A DNA stretch of 64,000 nucleotides from Bacteroidales bacterium (lineage in GTDB: Bacteria > Bacteroidota > Bacteroidia > Bacteroidales > Muribaculaceae): assembly GCA_015061005.1 (NCBI GenBank), contig SUXJ01000002.1:155430-219429 (forward strand), written 5' to 3'. The translations under genes and the position numbers were made by a program. Under the pieces are notes generated by a model that was not told the origin of the DNA, ran no database searches, and saw only the letters and a list, made by a program, of their open reading frames with translations. Numbering within the stretch: position 1 is the first letter of the stretch; every line of letters starts with the position of its first letter. Shown here in pieces: positions 36,123 to 46,129 of this stretch.

Positions 36123-37189
36123 TGAAAAAAGCACTAATTACAGGAATTACCGGCCAAGACGGAAGCTACTTGGCCGAATTCCTTATTGAAAAGGGCTACG
36201 AGGTGCATGGAATCATGCGCCGTAGCTCTTCATTCAATACCGGACGTATTGAACATTTATACCTAGACGAATGGGTAAGAGACATGAAAAAATCTCGCCT
36301 CATCAACCTTCATTGGGGCGACATGACCGACAGTTCGTCATTAATCCGTATCATTGCGCTTGTACAGCCTGATGAAATCTATAATCTTGCTGCTCAAAGC
36401 CATGTAAAAGTATCGTTTGACGTGCCGGAGTTTACTGCAGAAGTTGATGCGGTAGGCACATTACGCCTGCTTGAAGCGGTGCGCATCCTCGGCATGGAAA
36501 AGAAGTGCAGAATTTATCAAGCATCAACTTCCGAATTATTCGGTAAAGTTCAAGAAATTCCTCAAAAGGAAACTACCCCATTTTATCCTCGATCACCCTA
36601 CGGCGTGGCAAAGATGTATGGATTTTGGATAACGAAAAATTATCGGGAAAGCTACGGAATGTTTGCTGCCAATGGCATTCTTTTCAACCATGAGAGCGAA
36701 CGCAGAGGAGAAACATTCGTTACTCGAAAAATAACCCTCGCAGCAGCCCGAATCGCTCATGGGCTGCAAGACAAGCTCTATCTTGGCAATCTCAATGCAA
36801 TGCGTGACTGGGGCTACGCACGCGACTACGTCGAATGTATGTGGCTTATTCTTCAACAACCGCAACCCGACGATTTCGTAATCGCAACAGGCGAAATGCA
36901 CTCCGTTAGAGAATTTACTCAGAAGGCATTTGAGGCTGCAGGTATAGAACTACGCTGGGAAGGATCCGGCATTGAAGAAAAAGGAATTGATAAAAATACG
37001 GGACGAGTACTCGTTGAAGTTGACCCGAAATATTTCCGCCCGTGTGAAGTCGATCAATTACTCGGAGATCCGACAAAAGCCAAAACTCTATTAGGCTGGA
37101 ACCCTACTAAAACATCGTTTGATGAATTGGTACGATTAATGGTTAACCACGACCTCGAATACGTCCTCAATAATAATTATCACTCATAA
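36122..37189 (+). CDS. gmd: GDP-mannose 4,6-dehydratase
   Basis: Converts GDP-D-mannose to GDP-4-keto-6-deoxymannose. 355 residues. The NADP-binding start [20 protein letters not shown] is at 7-26, followed by [15 protein letters not shown], the catalytic triad region [11 protein letters not shown] and YGVAKMYGF (YxxxK), and [15 protein letters not shown]. Complete and of normal length. Followed after three bases by fcl, the next enzyme of the pathway. Confidence 0.97.
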   Translation: MKKALITGITGQDGSYLAEFLIEKGYEVHGIMRRSSSFNTGRIEHLYLDEWVRDMKKSRLINLHWGDMTDSSSLIRIIALVQPDEIYNLAAQSHVKVSFDVPEFTAEVDAVGTLRLLEAVRILGMEKKCRIYQASTSELFGKVQEIPQKETTPFYPRSPYGVAKMYGFWITKNYRESYGMFAANGILFNHESERRGETFVTRKITLAAARIAHGLQDKLYLGNLNAMRDWGYARDYVECMWLILQQPQPDDFVIATGEMHSVREFTQKAFEAAGIELRWEGSGIEEKGIDKNTGRVLVEVDPKYFRPCEVDQLLGDPTKAKTLLGWNPTKTSFDELVRLMVNHDLEYVLNNNYHS

Positions 37190-37192
37190 ATT

Positions 37193-38149
37193 ATGATGGA
37201 CAAATCAGCCAAAATATATGTGGCAGGACATCGTGGCATGGTTGGCTCTGCGATAGTTCGAGAACTCAAGCGCCAAGGCTATAATAACATAGTTGTACGC
37301 ACTCACTCCGAACTCGATTTGACTCGACAATCAGATGTTGAGGAATTTTTTGCAACTGAAAAACCGGAATATGTTTTTCTTGCCGCAGCTAAAGTCGGTG
37401 GCATTGCCGCAAACTCAGCAATGCCGGCTGACTTTATGTATATTAACATGATGCTTGAAATGAACGTCATTCACGCAGCATGGGCCAATGGCTGCAAAAA
37501 ATTGGAATTTCTCGGTTCCAGTTGTATCTATCCACGCTTGGCACCTCAACCAATGCCGGAGAGTTGTTTGCTTACCTCGTCGCTCGAACAAACAAACGAA
37601 GCCTACGCGCTTGCCAAAATATCCGGACTGAAATATTGCGAATATCTTCGTAAGCAGCATGGCGCAGACTTTATTTCCGTCATGCCAACCAATCTATATG
37701 GGCCCGGCGACAACTATCATCCTGAAAATTCTCATGTCCTCCCTGCACTAATACGCAGATTTCATGAAGCTAAAACATCCGGGTTAAAAACGGTTACGTG
37801 CTGGGGCGATGGTTCTCCGCTACGCGAATTTCTCTATGTTGATGACCTGGCGCAACTATGTGTGTACCTAATGAACACATATAGCGGCAGCGAAACTGTC
37901 AATGCAGGAACAGGCGAAGAACTGACTATACGTGAATTGACTGAATTGGTGGCGAAAATCGTTGGATATGAGGGCGAAATACTTTGGGACACGAGCCGAC
38001 CGAACGGAACACCTCGAAAGTTGCTCGACGTTAGTAAAGCAAAAAAACTCGGGTGGACATATTCTACCAAACTACCCGAAGGAATAGCACTCGCCTACTC
38101 TGATTATCTTCAGCGAATAGACGATGGAACCTTACAAACCTCTCGCTAA
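37193..38149 (+). CDS. fcl: GDP-L-fucose synthase
   Basis: Epimerises and reduces the Gmd product to GDP-L-fucose, used for surface glycan fucosylation in gut Bacteroidales. 318 residues. NADP loop [19 protein letters not shown] near 13, [15 protein letters not shown], the SSCIYPR stretch and catalytic YALAKISG are all present. It may start one codon later at the second Met. The last four bases overlap the convergent cdd gene, and a perfect hairpin follows 23 bases past the stop. Confidence 0.97.
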   Translation: MMDKSAKIYVAGHRGMVGSAIVRELKRQGYNNIVVRTHSELDLTRQSDVEEFFATEKPEYVFLAAAKVGGIAANSAMPADFMYINMMLEMNVIHAAWANGCKKLEFLGSSCIYPRLAPQPMPESCLLTSSLEQTNEAYALAKISGLKYCEYLRKQHGADFISVMPTNLYGPGDNYHPENSHVLPALIRRFHEAKTSGLKTVTCWGDGSPLREFLYVDDLAQLCVYLMNTYSGSETVNAGTGEELTIRELTELVAKIVGYEGEILWDTSRPNGTPRKLLDVSKAKKLGWTYSTKLPEGIALAYSDYLQRIDDGTLQTSR

Positions 38150-38619
38150 AGACTTGTAAACGCTAAGGGTAACAGGCTGCTGACTGACGGCAGCCTGTAA
38201 ATGTAGTCTTTGCCGACTAACAAAACCGCCACTGGCGATTCCGCCAATAATTCATATTGTAACAGAGATTGCCGACATGCACCACACGGAGAAATCGGCT
38301 CAGGTAGAGGCATGCCATCTGTTCCACGTGCTGCGATAGCAATAGTCCTAAATTTTGCATCCGGAAACTTGGAATGGGCATAAAACGCAGCCGTTCGCTC
38401 GGCACACAATCCTGAAGGGAATGCCACATTTTCTTGATTTGACCCGCAAACTATTTCACCATTATCCAGCAAAATGGCCGCACCAACGTTAAATTTACTA
38501 TACGGAGCGTAACTCTTATAAGTCTGAGATTTCGCACACTTTACAAGTTCGAACTCAGATTCATTCAAATCATCAAGCGTTAATTGCTCTACTTCTATCT
38601 TAATCTCTCTCTTTTTCAT
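38146..38619 (-). CDS. cdd: Cytidine deaminase
   Basis: 157 residues from ATG 38619 ([17 protein letters not shown]), preferred over ATG 38631. Zinc-dependent deamination of cytidine and deoxycytidine for salvage. The active site is intact: [14 protein letters not shown] (Cys, Glu) and SPCGACRQ (two Cys), plus [14 protein letters not shown]. Its start overlaps tilS by 20 bases and its end overlaps fcl by 4. Confidence 0.95.
   Translation of the reverse strand: MKKREIKIEVEQLTLDDLNESEFELVKCAKSQTYKSYAPYSKFNVGAAILLDNGEIVCGSNQENVAFPSGLCAERTAAFYAHSKFPDAKFRTIAIAARGTDGMPLPEPISPCGACRQSLLQYELLAESPVAVLLVGKDYIYRLPSVSSLLPLAFTSL
38172..38198 (+). terminator. Hairpin after fcl, inside the 3' end of cdd
   Basis: ACAGGCTGC and GCAGCCTGT pair perfectly over nine bases with a nine-base loop. 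It lies 23 bases past the fcl stop and within the last codons of the convergent cdd gene. There is no T-run on the plus strand, so an intrinsic stop is not certain. Confidence 0.4.
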
Positions 38620-39847
38620 GATATATCTCAATTATATTTTTCGTTGACTCGGTAACAGGATAGTGTGCTGACGCTCTAACACCTACAACCCACAAAATTT
38701 CTCCATCAAGAGTTAATACATAACTTCTATCACGTCCGGAAACAGACACTCCGGCCTCCGCAAGAATGTCATTTACCAACTTAGTACCGGTAATCATGCC
38801 AAATGGTTTGATTCTATCACCGGCACGCCTCAGACGCAATTCCCAGTTTCCTTTGCTCTTATTCACACTATCTGCATCTAAATATAATACACCTTTACTT
38901 GGCTTAAAGTTTTTAGGGCGCGGATAAATCCTTCCGTTTAAACGTGGTCGCTCCAATCTGAACTGCAGTTCATCAAGCTCATAGAAATTACCTTTGCATA
39001 AAGTAAGCTTATGCGTATCACTCATAAACTGCGCACCGGGAGTGGAAGTTAAAATCTGCTCACATTGAGCTGAATTAAATCCAAATGGCGAAAGCCACTC
39101 AAACAATAAAGTTTCAGTAATGCCATCCAAACAATTGACTCTCTTCGGCAATAACGCATTATATAACTCCTCATTTCGCCTTAGGTTTTTAACACTTTCA
39201 TGCACTGCATCCAATGATCCGGGGAATTGCTCTTCCAGAATTGGCAACACAACGTTTCTTAGTCTATTTCTTCTAAAGTCATTTGATGAATTGGATGAAT
39301 CCTCAACATATTCAATGCCTCTAACTCTCAAGAAATCCAAAATTTGAGATTTAGAAACACTTAGCAGCGGCCGCACAATTCGTCCTCTCCGCGGTAACAT
39401 TGCCCTTAACCCATGTAATCCGGAGCCCCTCAGGAGATTTAAGAAAAAGGTTTCTATATTATCTTCCTTATGGTGCCCGACAGCAATAACATCCGCCCCA
39501 AGCTGATCACACAGTTTCTCAAAATAATCATAACGCAGCTCTCTGCACGCCATTTCAAGGCTCACTCCATTTTGCTTCGCATAAGCGTATGTGTCGAAAT
39601 AAACACTATAAAATTCTACGCCAAAACGCGCTGCAAGCTGCCTTGAATGATTTAAATCTCTGTCAGCTTCGCTGCCGCGTAATCCGAAATGACAATGCAC
39701 GGCATGACATTCATAGCCCAATTCACATAAAACAGCGAGCAGTGCCGAAGAATCAGCACCGCCACTCAAACCCACTACAACCTTTGCTTCGGGAGTTAAT
39801 AACCGCTCCGAAGAAACAAAAGATGAAACGAGTTCCAGAAAGGTCAT
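38600..39847 (-). CDS. tilS: tRNA(Ile)-lysidine synthase
   Basis: Modifies C34 of the CAU-anticodon isoleucine tRNA to lysidine, an essential step for AUA decoding. 415 residues. The PP-loop VVGLSGGADSSALLAVL is near 23, followed by AVHCHFGLRGSEADRDLNH, GHHKEDNIETFFLNLLRGSG and RNRLRNVVLP. The C-terminal domain (KPFGMITGTKLVNDILAEAG) is present. Overlaps ddl by four bases and cdd by 20. Confidence 0.95.
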   Translation of the reverse strand: MTFLELVSSFVSSERLLTPEAKVVVGLSGGADSSALLAVLCELGYECHAVHCHFGLRGSEADRDLNHSRQLAARFGVEFYSVYFDTYAYAKQNGVSLEMACRELRYDYFEKLCDQLGADVIAVGHHKEDNIETFFLNLLRGSGLHGLRAMLPRRGRIVRPLLSVSKSQILDFLRVRGIEYVEDSSNSSNDFRRNRLRNVVLPILEEQFPGSLDAVHESVKNLRRNEELYNALLPKRVNCLDGITETLLFEWLSPFGFNSAQCEQILTSTPGAQFMSDTHKLTLCKGNFYELDELQFRLERPRLNGRIYPRPKNFKPSKGVLYLDADSVNKSKGNWELRLRRAGDRIKPFGMITGTKLVNDILAEAGVSVSGRDRSYVLTLDGEILWVVGVRASAHYPVTESTKNIIEIYHEKERD

Positions 39848-41037
39848 TTCTTTATGCCACCTTTCATTCCGCCGCCCATTGCGAAGATATTTTGGTCATA
39901 ACTAACTGTCTTTTTCTCAAGTTCTCTTTTGCGCTTTACAGCAAGGTCAACCAAAGTATCCATCAATTTTTCAAACGACAGTCCGGTAGCCTCCCATAGA
40001 TAGAAACTGAGCGACCCCGGAATTGTATTGATTTCGTTTACATAAATCTCACCGTCCGACTTGTCAATCATTACGTCAACACGGCTCACACCATGGCAAC
40101 TGAGGATGCGAAATGTTTCACCCGCCAAGTATTGAATTCTCTTGGTGACGTCATCTGGCAACTCAGCAGGAATACGTTTCTGCGAGCGTTGCATACCTAC
40201 TCCCTTGGAACCCGACTTCGTACCTGAGCCGGAGCCATATTTTTCCTCATACGTCAAGAAATCTGAACTCTTGATAGGTTCTTCAAGAACCGACGTTCTA
40301 TAATCATCGCAATCGCCTAACACTGAGCAATTAATTTCTTGCATATCTGCCAACATATGCTCAACAATAATTCGAGTGGAATATCGCTGTGCATCCGCTA
40401 CTCGCTCAATCAATTCCTCTCTGTTATGCGCCGAACCTATACCTACCGAACTACCCAAATTCGCCGGCTTTATAATCACGGGGTAACCGAGCTTCGACTC
40501 AATGTTTTCCACCAATGAGTCTCGTTTATTAAACCATTCTTTATCGGTGAACCACACATAAGGTACAACAGGAACTCCATCTGCTGCAAGTATCATCTTC
40601 ATGGTAATTTTATCCATACCATTAGCAGAAGCGAGAGTATTGCATCCTGCATAAGGAATACCGATACTCTCAAGTACACCTTCAAAAATACCATCCTCGC
40701 CATTAGAGCCATGCAGAACGGGAATAACGACGTCAAGTTTGGTTAATACTCCGTTCCCGCCAAAAAGTGTACGTTTAGTCCTATACAAATGATAATCACC
40801 ATAAACCGGCTGCATATATACTTCCGTACACTTTGCAATCAAATCCTTCGGATTTCTATAATTCTTAATATCAAGCAAGGCTTCCCCTGTAAACCATCTG
40901 CCTTGTTTGGTAATGTATATCGGCGTCACATCATATCTATCACGATTGATAGCAGCCATGGCTTGAGAAGCAGATATAACAGAAATCTCATGCTCGGTGG
41001 AGCGACCTCCAAAAAATACTCCTATGTTGGTTTTCAT
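39844..41037 (-). CDS. ddl: D-alanine--D-alanine ligase
   Basis: Makes D-Ala-D-Ala for peptidoglycan precursors. 397 residues, slightly longer than many (about 310-370). ATP-grasp family: GGRSTEHEISVISA near 10, VLHGSNGEDGIFEGVLE, KPANLGSSVGIG and VNEINTIPGSL all intact. A Gly/Ser/Lys-rich insert (KYGSGSGTKSGSKGVGMQ) takes the place of the usual omega-loop sequence, and the tail GGGMKGGIKK is low in complexity. Ten bases separate it from pyrC upstream. Confidence 0.94.
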   Translation of the reverse strand: MKTNIGVFFGGRSTEHEISVISASQAMAAINRDRYDVTPIYITKQGRWFTGEALLDIKNYRNPKDLIAKCTEVYMQPVYGDYHLYRTKRTLFGGNGVLTKLDVVIPVLHGSNGEDGIFEGVLESIGIPYAGCNTLASANGMDKITMKMILAADGVPVVPYVWFTDKEWFNKRDSLVENIESKLGYPVIIKPANLGSSVGIGSAHNREELIERVADAQRYSTRIIVEHMLADMQEINCSVLGDCDDYRTSVLEEPIKSSDFLTYEEKYGSGSGTKSGSKGVGMQRSQKRIPAELPDDVTKRIQYLAGETFRILSCHGVSRVDVMIDKSDGEIYVNEINTIPGSLSFYLWEATGLSFEKLMDTLVDLAVKRKRELEKKTVSYDQNIFAMGGGMKGGIKK

Positions 41038-41047
41038 TTTGTTTTTC

Positions 41048-42367
41048 TTATATATTGAATTTCAATGATTTTGCGAAACGAGAGTCTGTAACTTTTCCTT
41101 CATTATACGCAATATTACCGTTAACCCAAGTAGTTACAACCTTATGCCTTAACTTCATTCCTGATGCCGGAGTCCATCCACAACGACTTAATGAATCGGC
41201 ATCACTAATTGTATGCTCAATGCGGGCAACTCGAACCATATCGGCATACGCTCCAACTTTAATCCGTCCTCTACCTTCGATTTTAAATATGTCTGCCGGA
41301 TTCTGTGCTGTAATCTTCACTACTTCTGTTGCACTAAACATATCAAGCAGAATCGGAAGTTGGAACTGCATGTTTGGCATCCCACTCGGTGCCGTCAACG
41401 CATCTCCGACCTTTTCTTGCAGTAAGTGAGGCGCATGATCGGAGCCGACTATACTGATATTTCCGGTCTTAATCGCTTGAATCAGTGCGCTTCGATCATT
41501 CGCAGATTTTATTGCCGGATTGCACTTAATTCTCGAACCGAGCCTATCATAATCAGCATCTGTAAACGTCAAGTATTGCACACACGTTTCAGATGTAATG
41601 TTCTTGCTATTGAGTCCCTTCAACAATTCCACTTCCTCTGCCGTTGAAACATGAAGAACGTGTAATCTCGCTCCGGTCTTCTCTGCTAATTTAACCGCAA
41701 AAGCTGTTGAATCCAAACATGCTTGTGTATCTCTGATGATTGGATGCATCTTAATCGGAATCTCAGCACCATCAAACTGTGCCTTAACTTTGGCTGTATT
41801 ATCCGAGATTCGACGATTGTCCTCAGCATGAACAGAAATTACCGCTTTAACCTCTTTGAAAAGTTTTTCTAAAGACTCCTGAGAATCTACAAGCAAATTT
41901 CCGGTCGAAGAGCCTAAAAACAATTTAACACCGGGAATCTGAGAGAAATCCGCCTTTAAAATATCGGTTTCCAAATTGGAATTAGTAGCACCGATATAAA
42001 AGGCATAATTTGCATGACTTGTGGCCTTGGCTCTCTCCATCTTATCTGCCCATGCTGCTAACGTAACTGTCGGCGGCACACAATTAGGCATATCAAAATA
42101 TGAAGTCACACCTCCGGCCACTGCAGCAGCACTTTCAGAGGAAATATCCGCCTTATGAGTCAGACCCGGTTCGCGAAAATGCACATGCGTATCTATCATG
42201 CCGGGAATAATCAAATCCCCTTGTGCATCAATTTTACATTCTGCAACCGGTACTGCTTCTCCTTCTCCTAAAGCTGAAATGCGCTCATCTTCAATTAAAA
42301 TCCATCCGGGATTGAAAGTAATACCATTTTCAGCTATTATTTCGGCATTATATATCAGCGTTTTCAC
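41048..42367 (-). CDS. pyrC: Dihydroorotase
   Basis: Cyclises carbamoyl-aspartate in pyrimidine synthesis. 439 residues of the amidohydrolase superfamily: metal ligands in GMIDTHVHFREPGLTH, then GGVTSYFDMPNCVPP, HVLHVSTAEEVELL and the late Asp in VGSDHAPHLLQEK. This is the long type I class rather than the short E. coli PyrC class. Its first 20 bases overlap the end of the mannosyltransferase gene. Confidence 0.93.
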   Translation of the reverse strand: MKTLIYNAEIIAENGITFNPGWILIEDERISALGEGEAVPVAECKIDAQGDLIIPGMIDTHVHFREPGLTHKADISSESAAAVAGGVTSYFDMPNCVPPTVTLAAWADKMERAKATSHANYAFYIGATNSNLETDILKADFSQIPGVKLFLGSSTGNLLVDSQESLEKLFKEVKAVISVHAEDNRRISDNTAKVKAQFDGAEIPIKMHPIIRDTQACLDSTAFAVKLAEKTGARLHVLHVSTAEEVELLKGLNSKNITSETCVQYLTFTDADYDRLGSRIKCNPAIKSANDRSALIQAIKTGNISIVGSDHAPHLLQEKVGDALTAPSGMPNMQFQLPILLDMFSATEVVKITAQNPADIFKIEGRGRIKVGAYADMVRVARIEHTISDADSLSRCGWTPASGMKLRHKVVTTWVNGNIAYNEGKVTDSRFAKSLKFNI

Positions 42368-43100
42368 TCTTTCTACGTGGTTTCTTAAATAATGAACGTA
42401 ATTTCATGCTTATAACACCTAAAAATGCTTCCCCGAAAATACCGGAATTCATCTTTGATGTTCCAAGAACTCTATTCGTAAAAACTATTGGAACCTCACT
42501 TACTTTATAACCGAGTTGATACGCTGTGAATTTCATTTCTATCTGAAAAGCATAGCCCTTAAACCTAATATTGTCAAGGTCCATGGCTCGAAGCACATCA
42601 GCTTTATAGCACACAAATCCTGCGGTTGTATCATTAACAGGCATTCGGGTAATGAAACGCACATACCTTGATGCAAAATAACTCATCAAGACTCTGCCCA
42701 TTGGCCAATTCACAACGTTTACCCCTGATTTATAGCGCGAACCTACGGCCATGTCGGAACCATTCAGCTCACACTCATCATACAATCGCTGAATATCTGC
42801 CGGATTATGGCTAAAATCACAGTCCATTTCAAACACGTAATCATACCCATGACTTAAAGCGAACTTAAAGCCATTAATATATGCCGTTCCGAGTCCAAGT
42901 TTACCTGAACGAGATATCAAATGTATACGATTGGGGTAATCTTGCTGTGCTTCTTTGACTAATAATGCAGTTCCATCAGGTGAATTATCATCTACAATAA
43001 GCAAATCAGCAAAGAGAGGGAGTGACATAACGGCCTCAATCATCGGCCGTATGTTCTCCCGCTCATTATACGTTGGTATTATTATCAGTTTTTTTGTCAC
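42348..43100 (-). CDS. Polyprenol-phosphate mannosyltransferase (GT2 family)
   Basis: 250 residues, dolichol-phosphate mannose synthase type. IIIPTYNERENIRPMIEAV at the start, LIVDDNSPDGTALLV, and the DxD region FEMDCDFSHNP are diagnostic; NDTTAGFVCYKADVL and FQIEMKFTAYQLGYKVSEVP continue the family pattern. There are no C-terminal membrane helices, so it is the soluble, membrane-associated class. It would provide lipid-linked mannose for envelope glycans or protein O-glycosylation. Overlaps both neighbours. Confidence 0.93.
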   Translation of the reverse strand: MTKKLIIIPTYNERENIRPMIEAVMSLPLFADLLIVDDNSPDGTALLVKEAQQDYPNRIHLISRSGKLGLGTAYINGFKFALSHGYDYVFEMDCDFSHNPADIQRLYDECELNGSDMAVGSRYKSGVNVVNWPMGRVLMSYFASRYVRFITRMPVNDTTAGFVCYKADVLRAMDLDNIRFKGYAFQIEMKFTAYQLGYKVSEVPIVFTNRVLGTSKMNSGIFGEAFLGVISMKLRSLFKKPRRKSENADI

Positions 43101-43729
43101 TGTGCAGCTTCAGGTGTAGCAATGCGGCGATTCAGCTCTTCAATAACCTCATCGGTCAGGTTAAGCTGAGGATTAAGGTACAAGCCTGCTGACTTTTCAA
43201 GCACAGCATCGAGCTGATACTTAACACTCATATCATTGATAACGGAATAAACTGAGTCAAGAATTACTTCTTGTTTCTTATTGATTTCAAGAGCATATTT
43301 TTCTTGACGCGCTGCAAGTTTGTTGTTTGCATCATTCTGCGCTTTTTCAAAATCGGCTACATCCTGTGCAAAGCTTTCCTGAGTCAAATAACCGTTACGA
43401 CTGCGCTTTTCCTCGATAGCGGTTTGCTTCTTTTGCAAGCTTGCACCCAATTCATTCTGATACGCAGCAAATTTCTCGGCATAATCATTTTGAAGCTTCA
43501 CAAGCTCCTGCCAACTTGTATATTGCGCTTGTACTTTTTGCATATCAACATAACGAACATGCTTGGCAAATTCGGTAACGTGACCAACGGAATCCTTTTG
43601 AACGGCAGATGCACCTGCAGCAACTGATTCCTCACTAACTTCAGTATTAGATTCATTATTTGAACAAGAAGTGGTCGACATCAAAAGGGCCACCATAATC
43701 GCCGAAGCGTAGATTGAAAATTTTTTCAT
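43097..43729 (-). CDS. OmpH/Skp-like lipoprotein chaperone
   Basis: 210 residues. A lipobox MSTTSC puts the lipidated Cys at residue 22, followed by a Ser/Glu/Val-rich linker. The rest is a Skp/OmpH pattern: YVDMQKVQAQYTSWQELVKL, a long charged coiled coil (about 75-165), then ILDSVYSVINDMSVKYQLD and LDAVLEKSAGLYLNPQLNLT. Skp-type proteins hold unfolded outer-membrane proteins in the periplasm. It heads the minus-strand operon to cdd and is coupled to the mannosyltransferase by a four-base overlap. Confidence 0.88.
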   Translation of the reverse strand: MKKFSIYASAIMVALLMSTTSCSNNESNTEVSEESVAAGASAVQKDSVGHVTEFAKHVRYVDMQKVQAQYTSWQELVKLQNDYAEKFAAYQNELGASLQKKQTAIEEKRSRNGYLTQESFAQDVADFEKAQNDANNKLAARQEKYALEINKKQEVILDSVYSVINDMSVKYQLDAVLEKSAGLYLNPQLNLTDEVIEELNRRIATPEAAQ

Positions 43730-43776
43730 GTAAAATTTCTGAAATTATTGTGTGATTATATAGTTAAATTTTAGTG

Positions 43777-43784
43777 CAAAAGTA
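43777..43784 (-). promoter_or_regulatory. Candidate -7 box for the OmpH-ddl-cdd operon
   Basis: TACTTTTG on the minus strand, 47 bases before the OmpH-like start codon. The TTG at the -33 distance is not at standard spacing. Confidence 0.45.
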
Positions 43785-43802
43785 AGAAAGTTTCCTCAAT
43801 TT

Positions 43803-43834
43803 TTGGCACAATTACGAAATATTTTGTAACTTAG
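43803..43834 (+). promoter_or_regulatory. Candidate pepD promoter
   Basis: TTG at 43803-43805, 21 bases, TAACTTAG at 43827-43834, one mismatch from TAnnTTTG. It is divergent from the OmpH-like gene's box. Confidence 0.45.
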
Positions 43835-43885
43835 ACGTCACAAATAAAGTAATTTTAACAATCACAATCACTTTTGTAAATAAAA

Positions 43886-45343
43886 ATGACTATTAAAGAC
43901 CTCAAACCCGCACTTGTGTGGCAAATTTTTGACGAAATCACCAAAGTTCCGCGCCCCTCAAAAAAGGAGGAAAAGATTCGCAAGTATCTACTTGATTTTG
44001 CCGCAAAACATAATATCCCGGTTAAGACAGACCCCATTGGTAACGTCGTGATGACTCGTCCCGCCACTGCCGGTCATGAAAATGCCCCAACAATCATTCT
44101 TCAGGGCCACATGGACATGGTGTGTGAAAGCAATGAGCCGTTTGACTTCGACAATAACCCTATTACCACAATCATTGACGGCGATTGGATTACTGCCGAT
44201 GGAACAACACTCGGTGCAGACAACGGCATTGGTATGGCTGCAGCGCTAGCTGTACTAATTTCGCCCGATGTGGTCTGCGGTCCCATTCAAGCGCTCTTCA
44301 CTATGGATGAAGAAACCGGAATGACCGGAGCAAATAACCTTGGAGCCGACATGATCTCGGGCGATATGCTTCTGAACCTTGACTCCGAAGATGACGGACA
44401 AATCTTTATCGGTTGCGCCGGTGGCGTTGACACCGTATGTACTTTCTCATACTCACCCGCTCCTGCGCCTTCAGAATTAACATATTTGAAAGTAAGCGTT
44501 AGTGGTGGCCTTGGCGGTCACAGTGGTGGCGACATTCACCTCGGTCACGCCAATGCCAATAAGATTCTGACTCGCTTCTTGTGGGAACAAAGCAAAAAAA
44601 CTCAGGTAAGTCTCGCTGAAATTGATGGCGGAAATCTTAGAAATGCAATTCCTCGTGCCGCTCACGCCATTATTGGTGTTCCATCTGACTATAAACATCA
44701 ACTGATGGCTGACTTCAATGATTACTGCGCTCGCATTGCAGGCGAATACGAAGGACTTGAAACTACCTTAAAAATCGATATTGAATCCGCAGAAACCCCC
44801 GAATCAATCGTCGATGCTTCTACTGCAAATGCTCTGATCACAAGCATCTACTCAGCACCGCATGGTGTAGTTTCTATGAGCCGCGAACTTGAAGGTTTAG
44901 TAGAAACATCAACAAACCTCGCCAGCGTAAAAATGGGTAAAGATAACACAATCGTTGTCACCACATCTCAACGCTCATCAGTTGAGTCACGCAAGTGGGA
45001 TATTGCTAATCAGGTGGAAGCTCACTTCCTTCTTGCTGGAGCAAAGGTTGAACACGGTGAAGGCTATCCCGGTTGGAAGCCCAACATGAACTCGCCCATT
45101 ATGCACGTTATTGGTGAAGCATACGAGGAACTTTATGGCGAAAAACCTCTGATTACCGCCATACACGCAGGACTTGAATGTGGCCTGCTTTTGGAAAAAT
45201 ATCCTAATCTGGATATGGCATCATTCGGTCCGACTCTGCGCGGCGTACATTCTCCGTCTGAACGGATGTTAATTCCTACAGTGGCTCGCTTCTGGGATCA
45301 ACTTCTTCTCATACTTAAAAAAGTTTCAGACTTGAAAAAATGA
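43886..45343 (+). CDS. pepD: Aminoacyl-histidine dipeptidase (M20 family)
   Basis: 485 residues. Cytosolic metallodipeptidase of the PepD group: IILQGHMDMVCESN (first zinc His-x-Asp), GADNGIGMAAALAVL, MDEETGMTGANNLG (catalytic Glu) and GGHSGGDIHLGHANA are all intact. It hydrolyses Xaa-His and other dipeptides. Length is normal. The last four bases overlap the muramidase gene. Confidence 0.95.
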   Translation: MTIKDLKPALVWQIFDEITKVPRPSKKEEKIRKYLLDFAAKHNIPVKTDPIGNVVMTRPATAGHENAPTIILQGHMDMVCESNEPFDFDNNPITTIIDGDWITADGTTLGADNGIGMAAALAVLISPDVVCGPIQALFTMDEETGMTGANNLGADMISGDMLLNLDSEDDGQIFIGCAGGVDTVCTFSYSPAPAPSELTYLKVSVSGGLGGHSGGDIHLGHANANKILTRFLWEQSKKTQVSLAEIDGGNLRNAIPRAAHAIIGVPSDYKHQLMADFNDYCARIAGEYEGLETTLKIDIESAETPESIVDASTANALITSIYSAPHGVVSMSRELEGLVETSTNLASVKMGKDNTIVVTTSQRSSVESRKWDIANQVEAHFLLAGAKVEHGEGYPGWKPNMNSPIMHVIGEAYEELYGEKPLITAIHAGLECGLLLEKYPNLDMASFGPTLRGVHSPSERMLIPTVARFWDQLLLILKKVSDLKK

Positions 45344-46113
45344 AAAAAAGACACTCACGACTCCGTCGATACGCCCTACCCTTGGGCGTATTGACGCTTG
45401 TGAGCGCCACTGTCAGCGAGCCTCCTGCCTTGCCGTCGACAGATGATGAAACCGAGCCTCACTCCAGAGACTCAATCCCCTCGATAGATGACTCATCAAA
45501 GAGTGAACCAATCGACACTCTTCGCTACAAAAACTTAACAATCAACGATTACGAACGAGTTGCCGCCGAGCTCGAGATTCCAACAGCGGCCATTCGCGCC
45601 ATCGTTAGCATTGAGGCGGGACCAAAAGCCAAGGGATTCAACCCCGATTCTACTCCCATTATCAGTTTTGACCTCGCAATGTTCCGACAAGCGGCAAAGC
45701 AGCGCGGAATAAACATTGACCTATACAAGGAATCTCACCCGGATGTTTTTAATAAGTTAAATAAGAAAAAATTTGGCTCTACACAAAAAGCTCAATATGC
45801 AAGGCTTAAAAGTGCAATGAGCATCGACAGCATTGCCGCACTGGAGGGAACTTTCTGGGGGATGTTCCAAATTGGAGGCTTCAATTGGAAACTATGTGGA
45901 TGTGAATCTGTGTTTGAGTTTGTTGAACGCACATCATATTCCGAACTCGAACAGCTTGAGTTATTCGCCGACTTCATGCGTGCACGTCGTTTAGTCAAAT
46001 ACATAAAATCCAGAGACTGGGACGCATTTTCTTTGCGCTATAACGGTCCCGGCTACAAAAAACACAGCTACGAACTTCGTTTGGCTAAAGCATACGAAGA
46101 GTTCTCAAAATGA
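45340..46113 (+). CDS. N-acetylmuramidase domain protein
   Basis: 257 residues. A basic, hydrophobic start (RRYALPLGVLTLVSATVS) looks like a signal peptide or anchor, then an acidic linker to about residue 65. The domain that follows matches the DUF3380-type N-acetylmuramidase often seen in phage lysins: AIRAIVSIEAGPKAKGF with the likely catalytic Glu, LEGTFWGMFQIGGFNWKLCG and FSLRYNGPGYKKHSYELRLA. It would cleave peptidoglycan; there is no phage context here, so it is probably a housekeeping wall enzyme. Convergent with the barrel gene at 46130. Confidence 0.85.
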   Translation: MKKRHSRLRRYALPLGVLTLVSATVSEPPALPSTDDETEPHSRDSIPSIDDSSKSEPIDTLRYKNLTINDYERVAAELEIPTAAIRAIVSIEAGPKAKGFNPDSTPIISFDLAMFRQAAKQRGINIDLYKESHPDVFNKLNKKKFGSTQKAQYARLKSAMSIDSIAALEGTFWGMFQIGGFNWKLCGCESVFEFVERTSYSELEQLELFADFMRARRLVKYIKSRDWDAFSLRYNGPGYKKHSYELRLAKAYEEFSK

Positions 46114-46129
46114 ACGTCAACGTTGCGTA

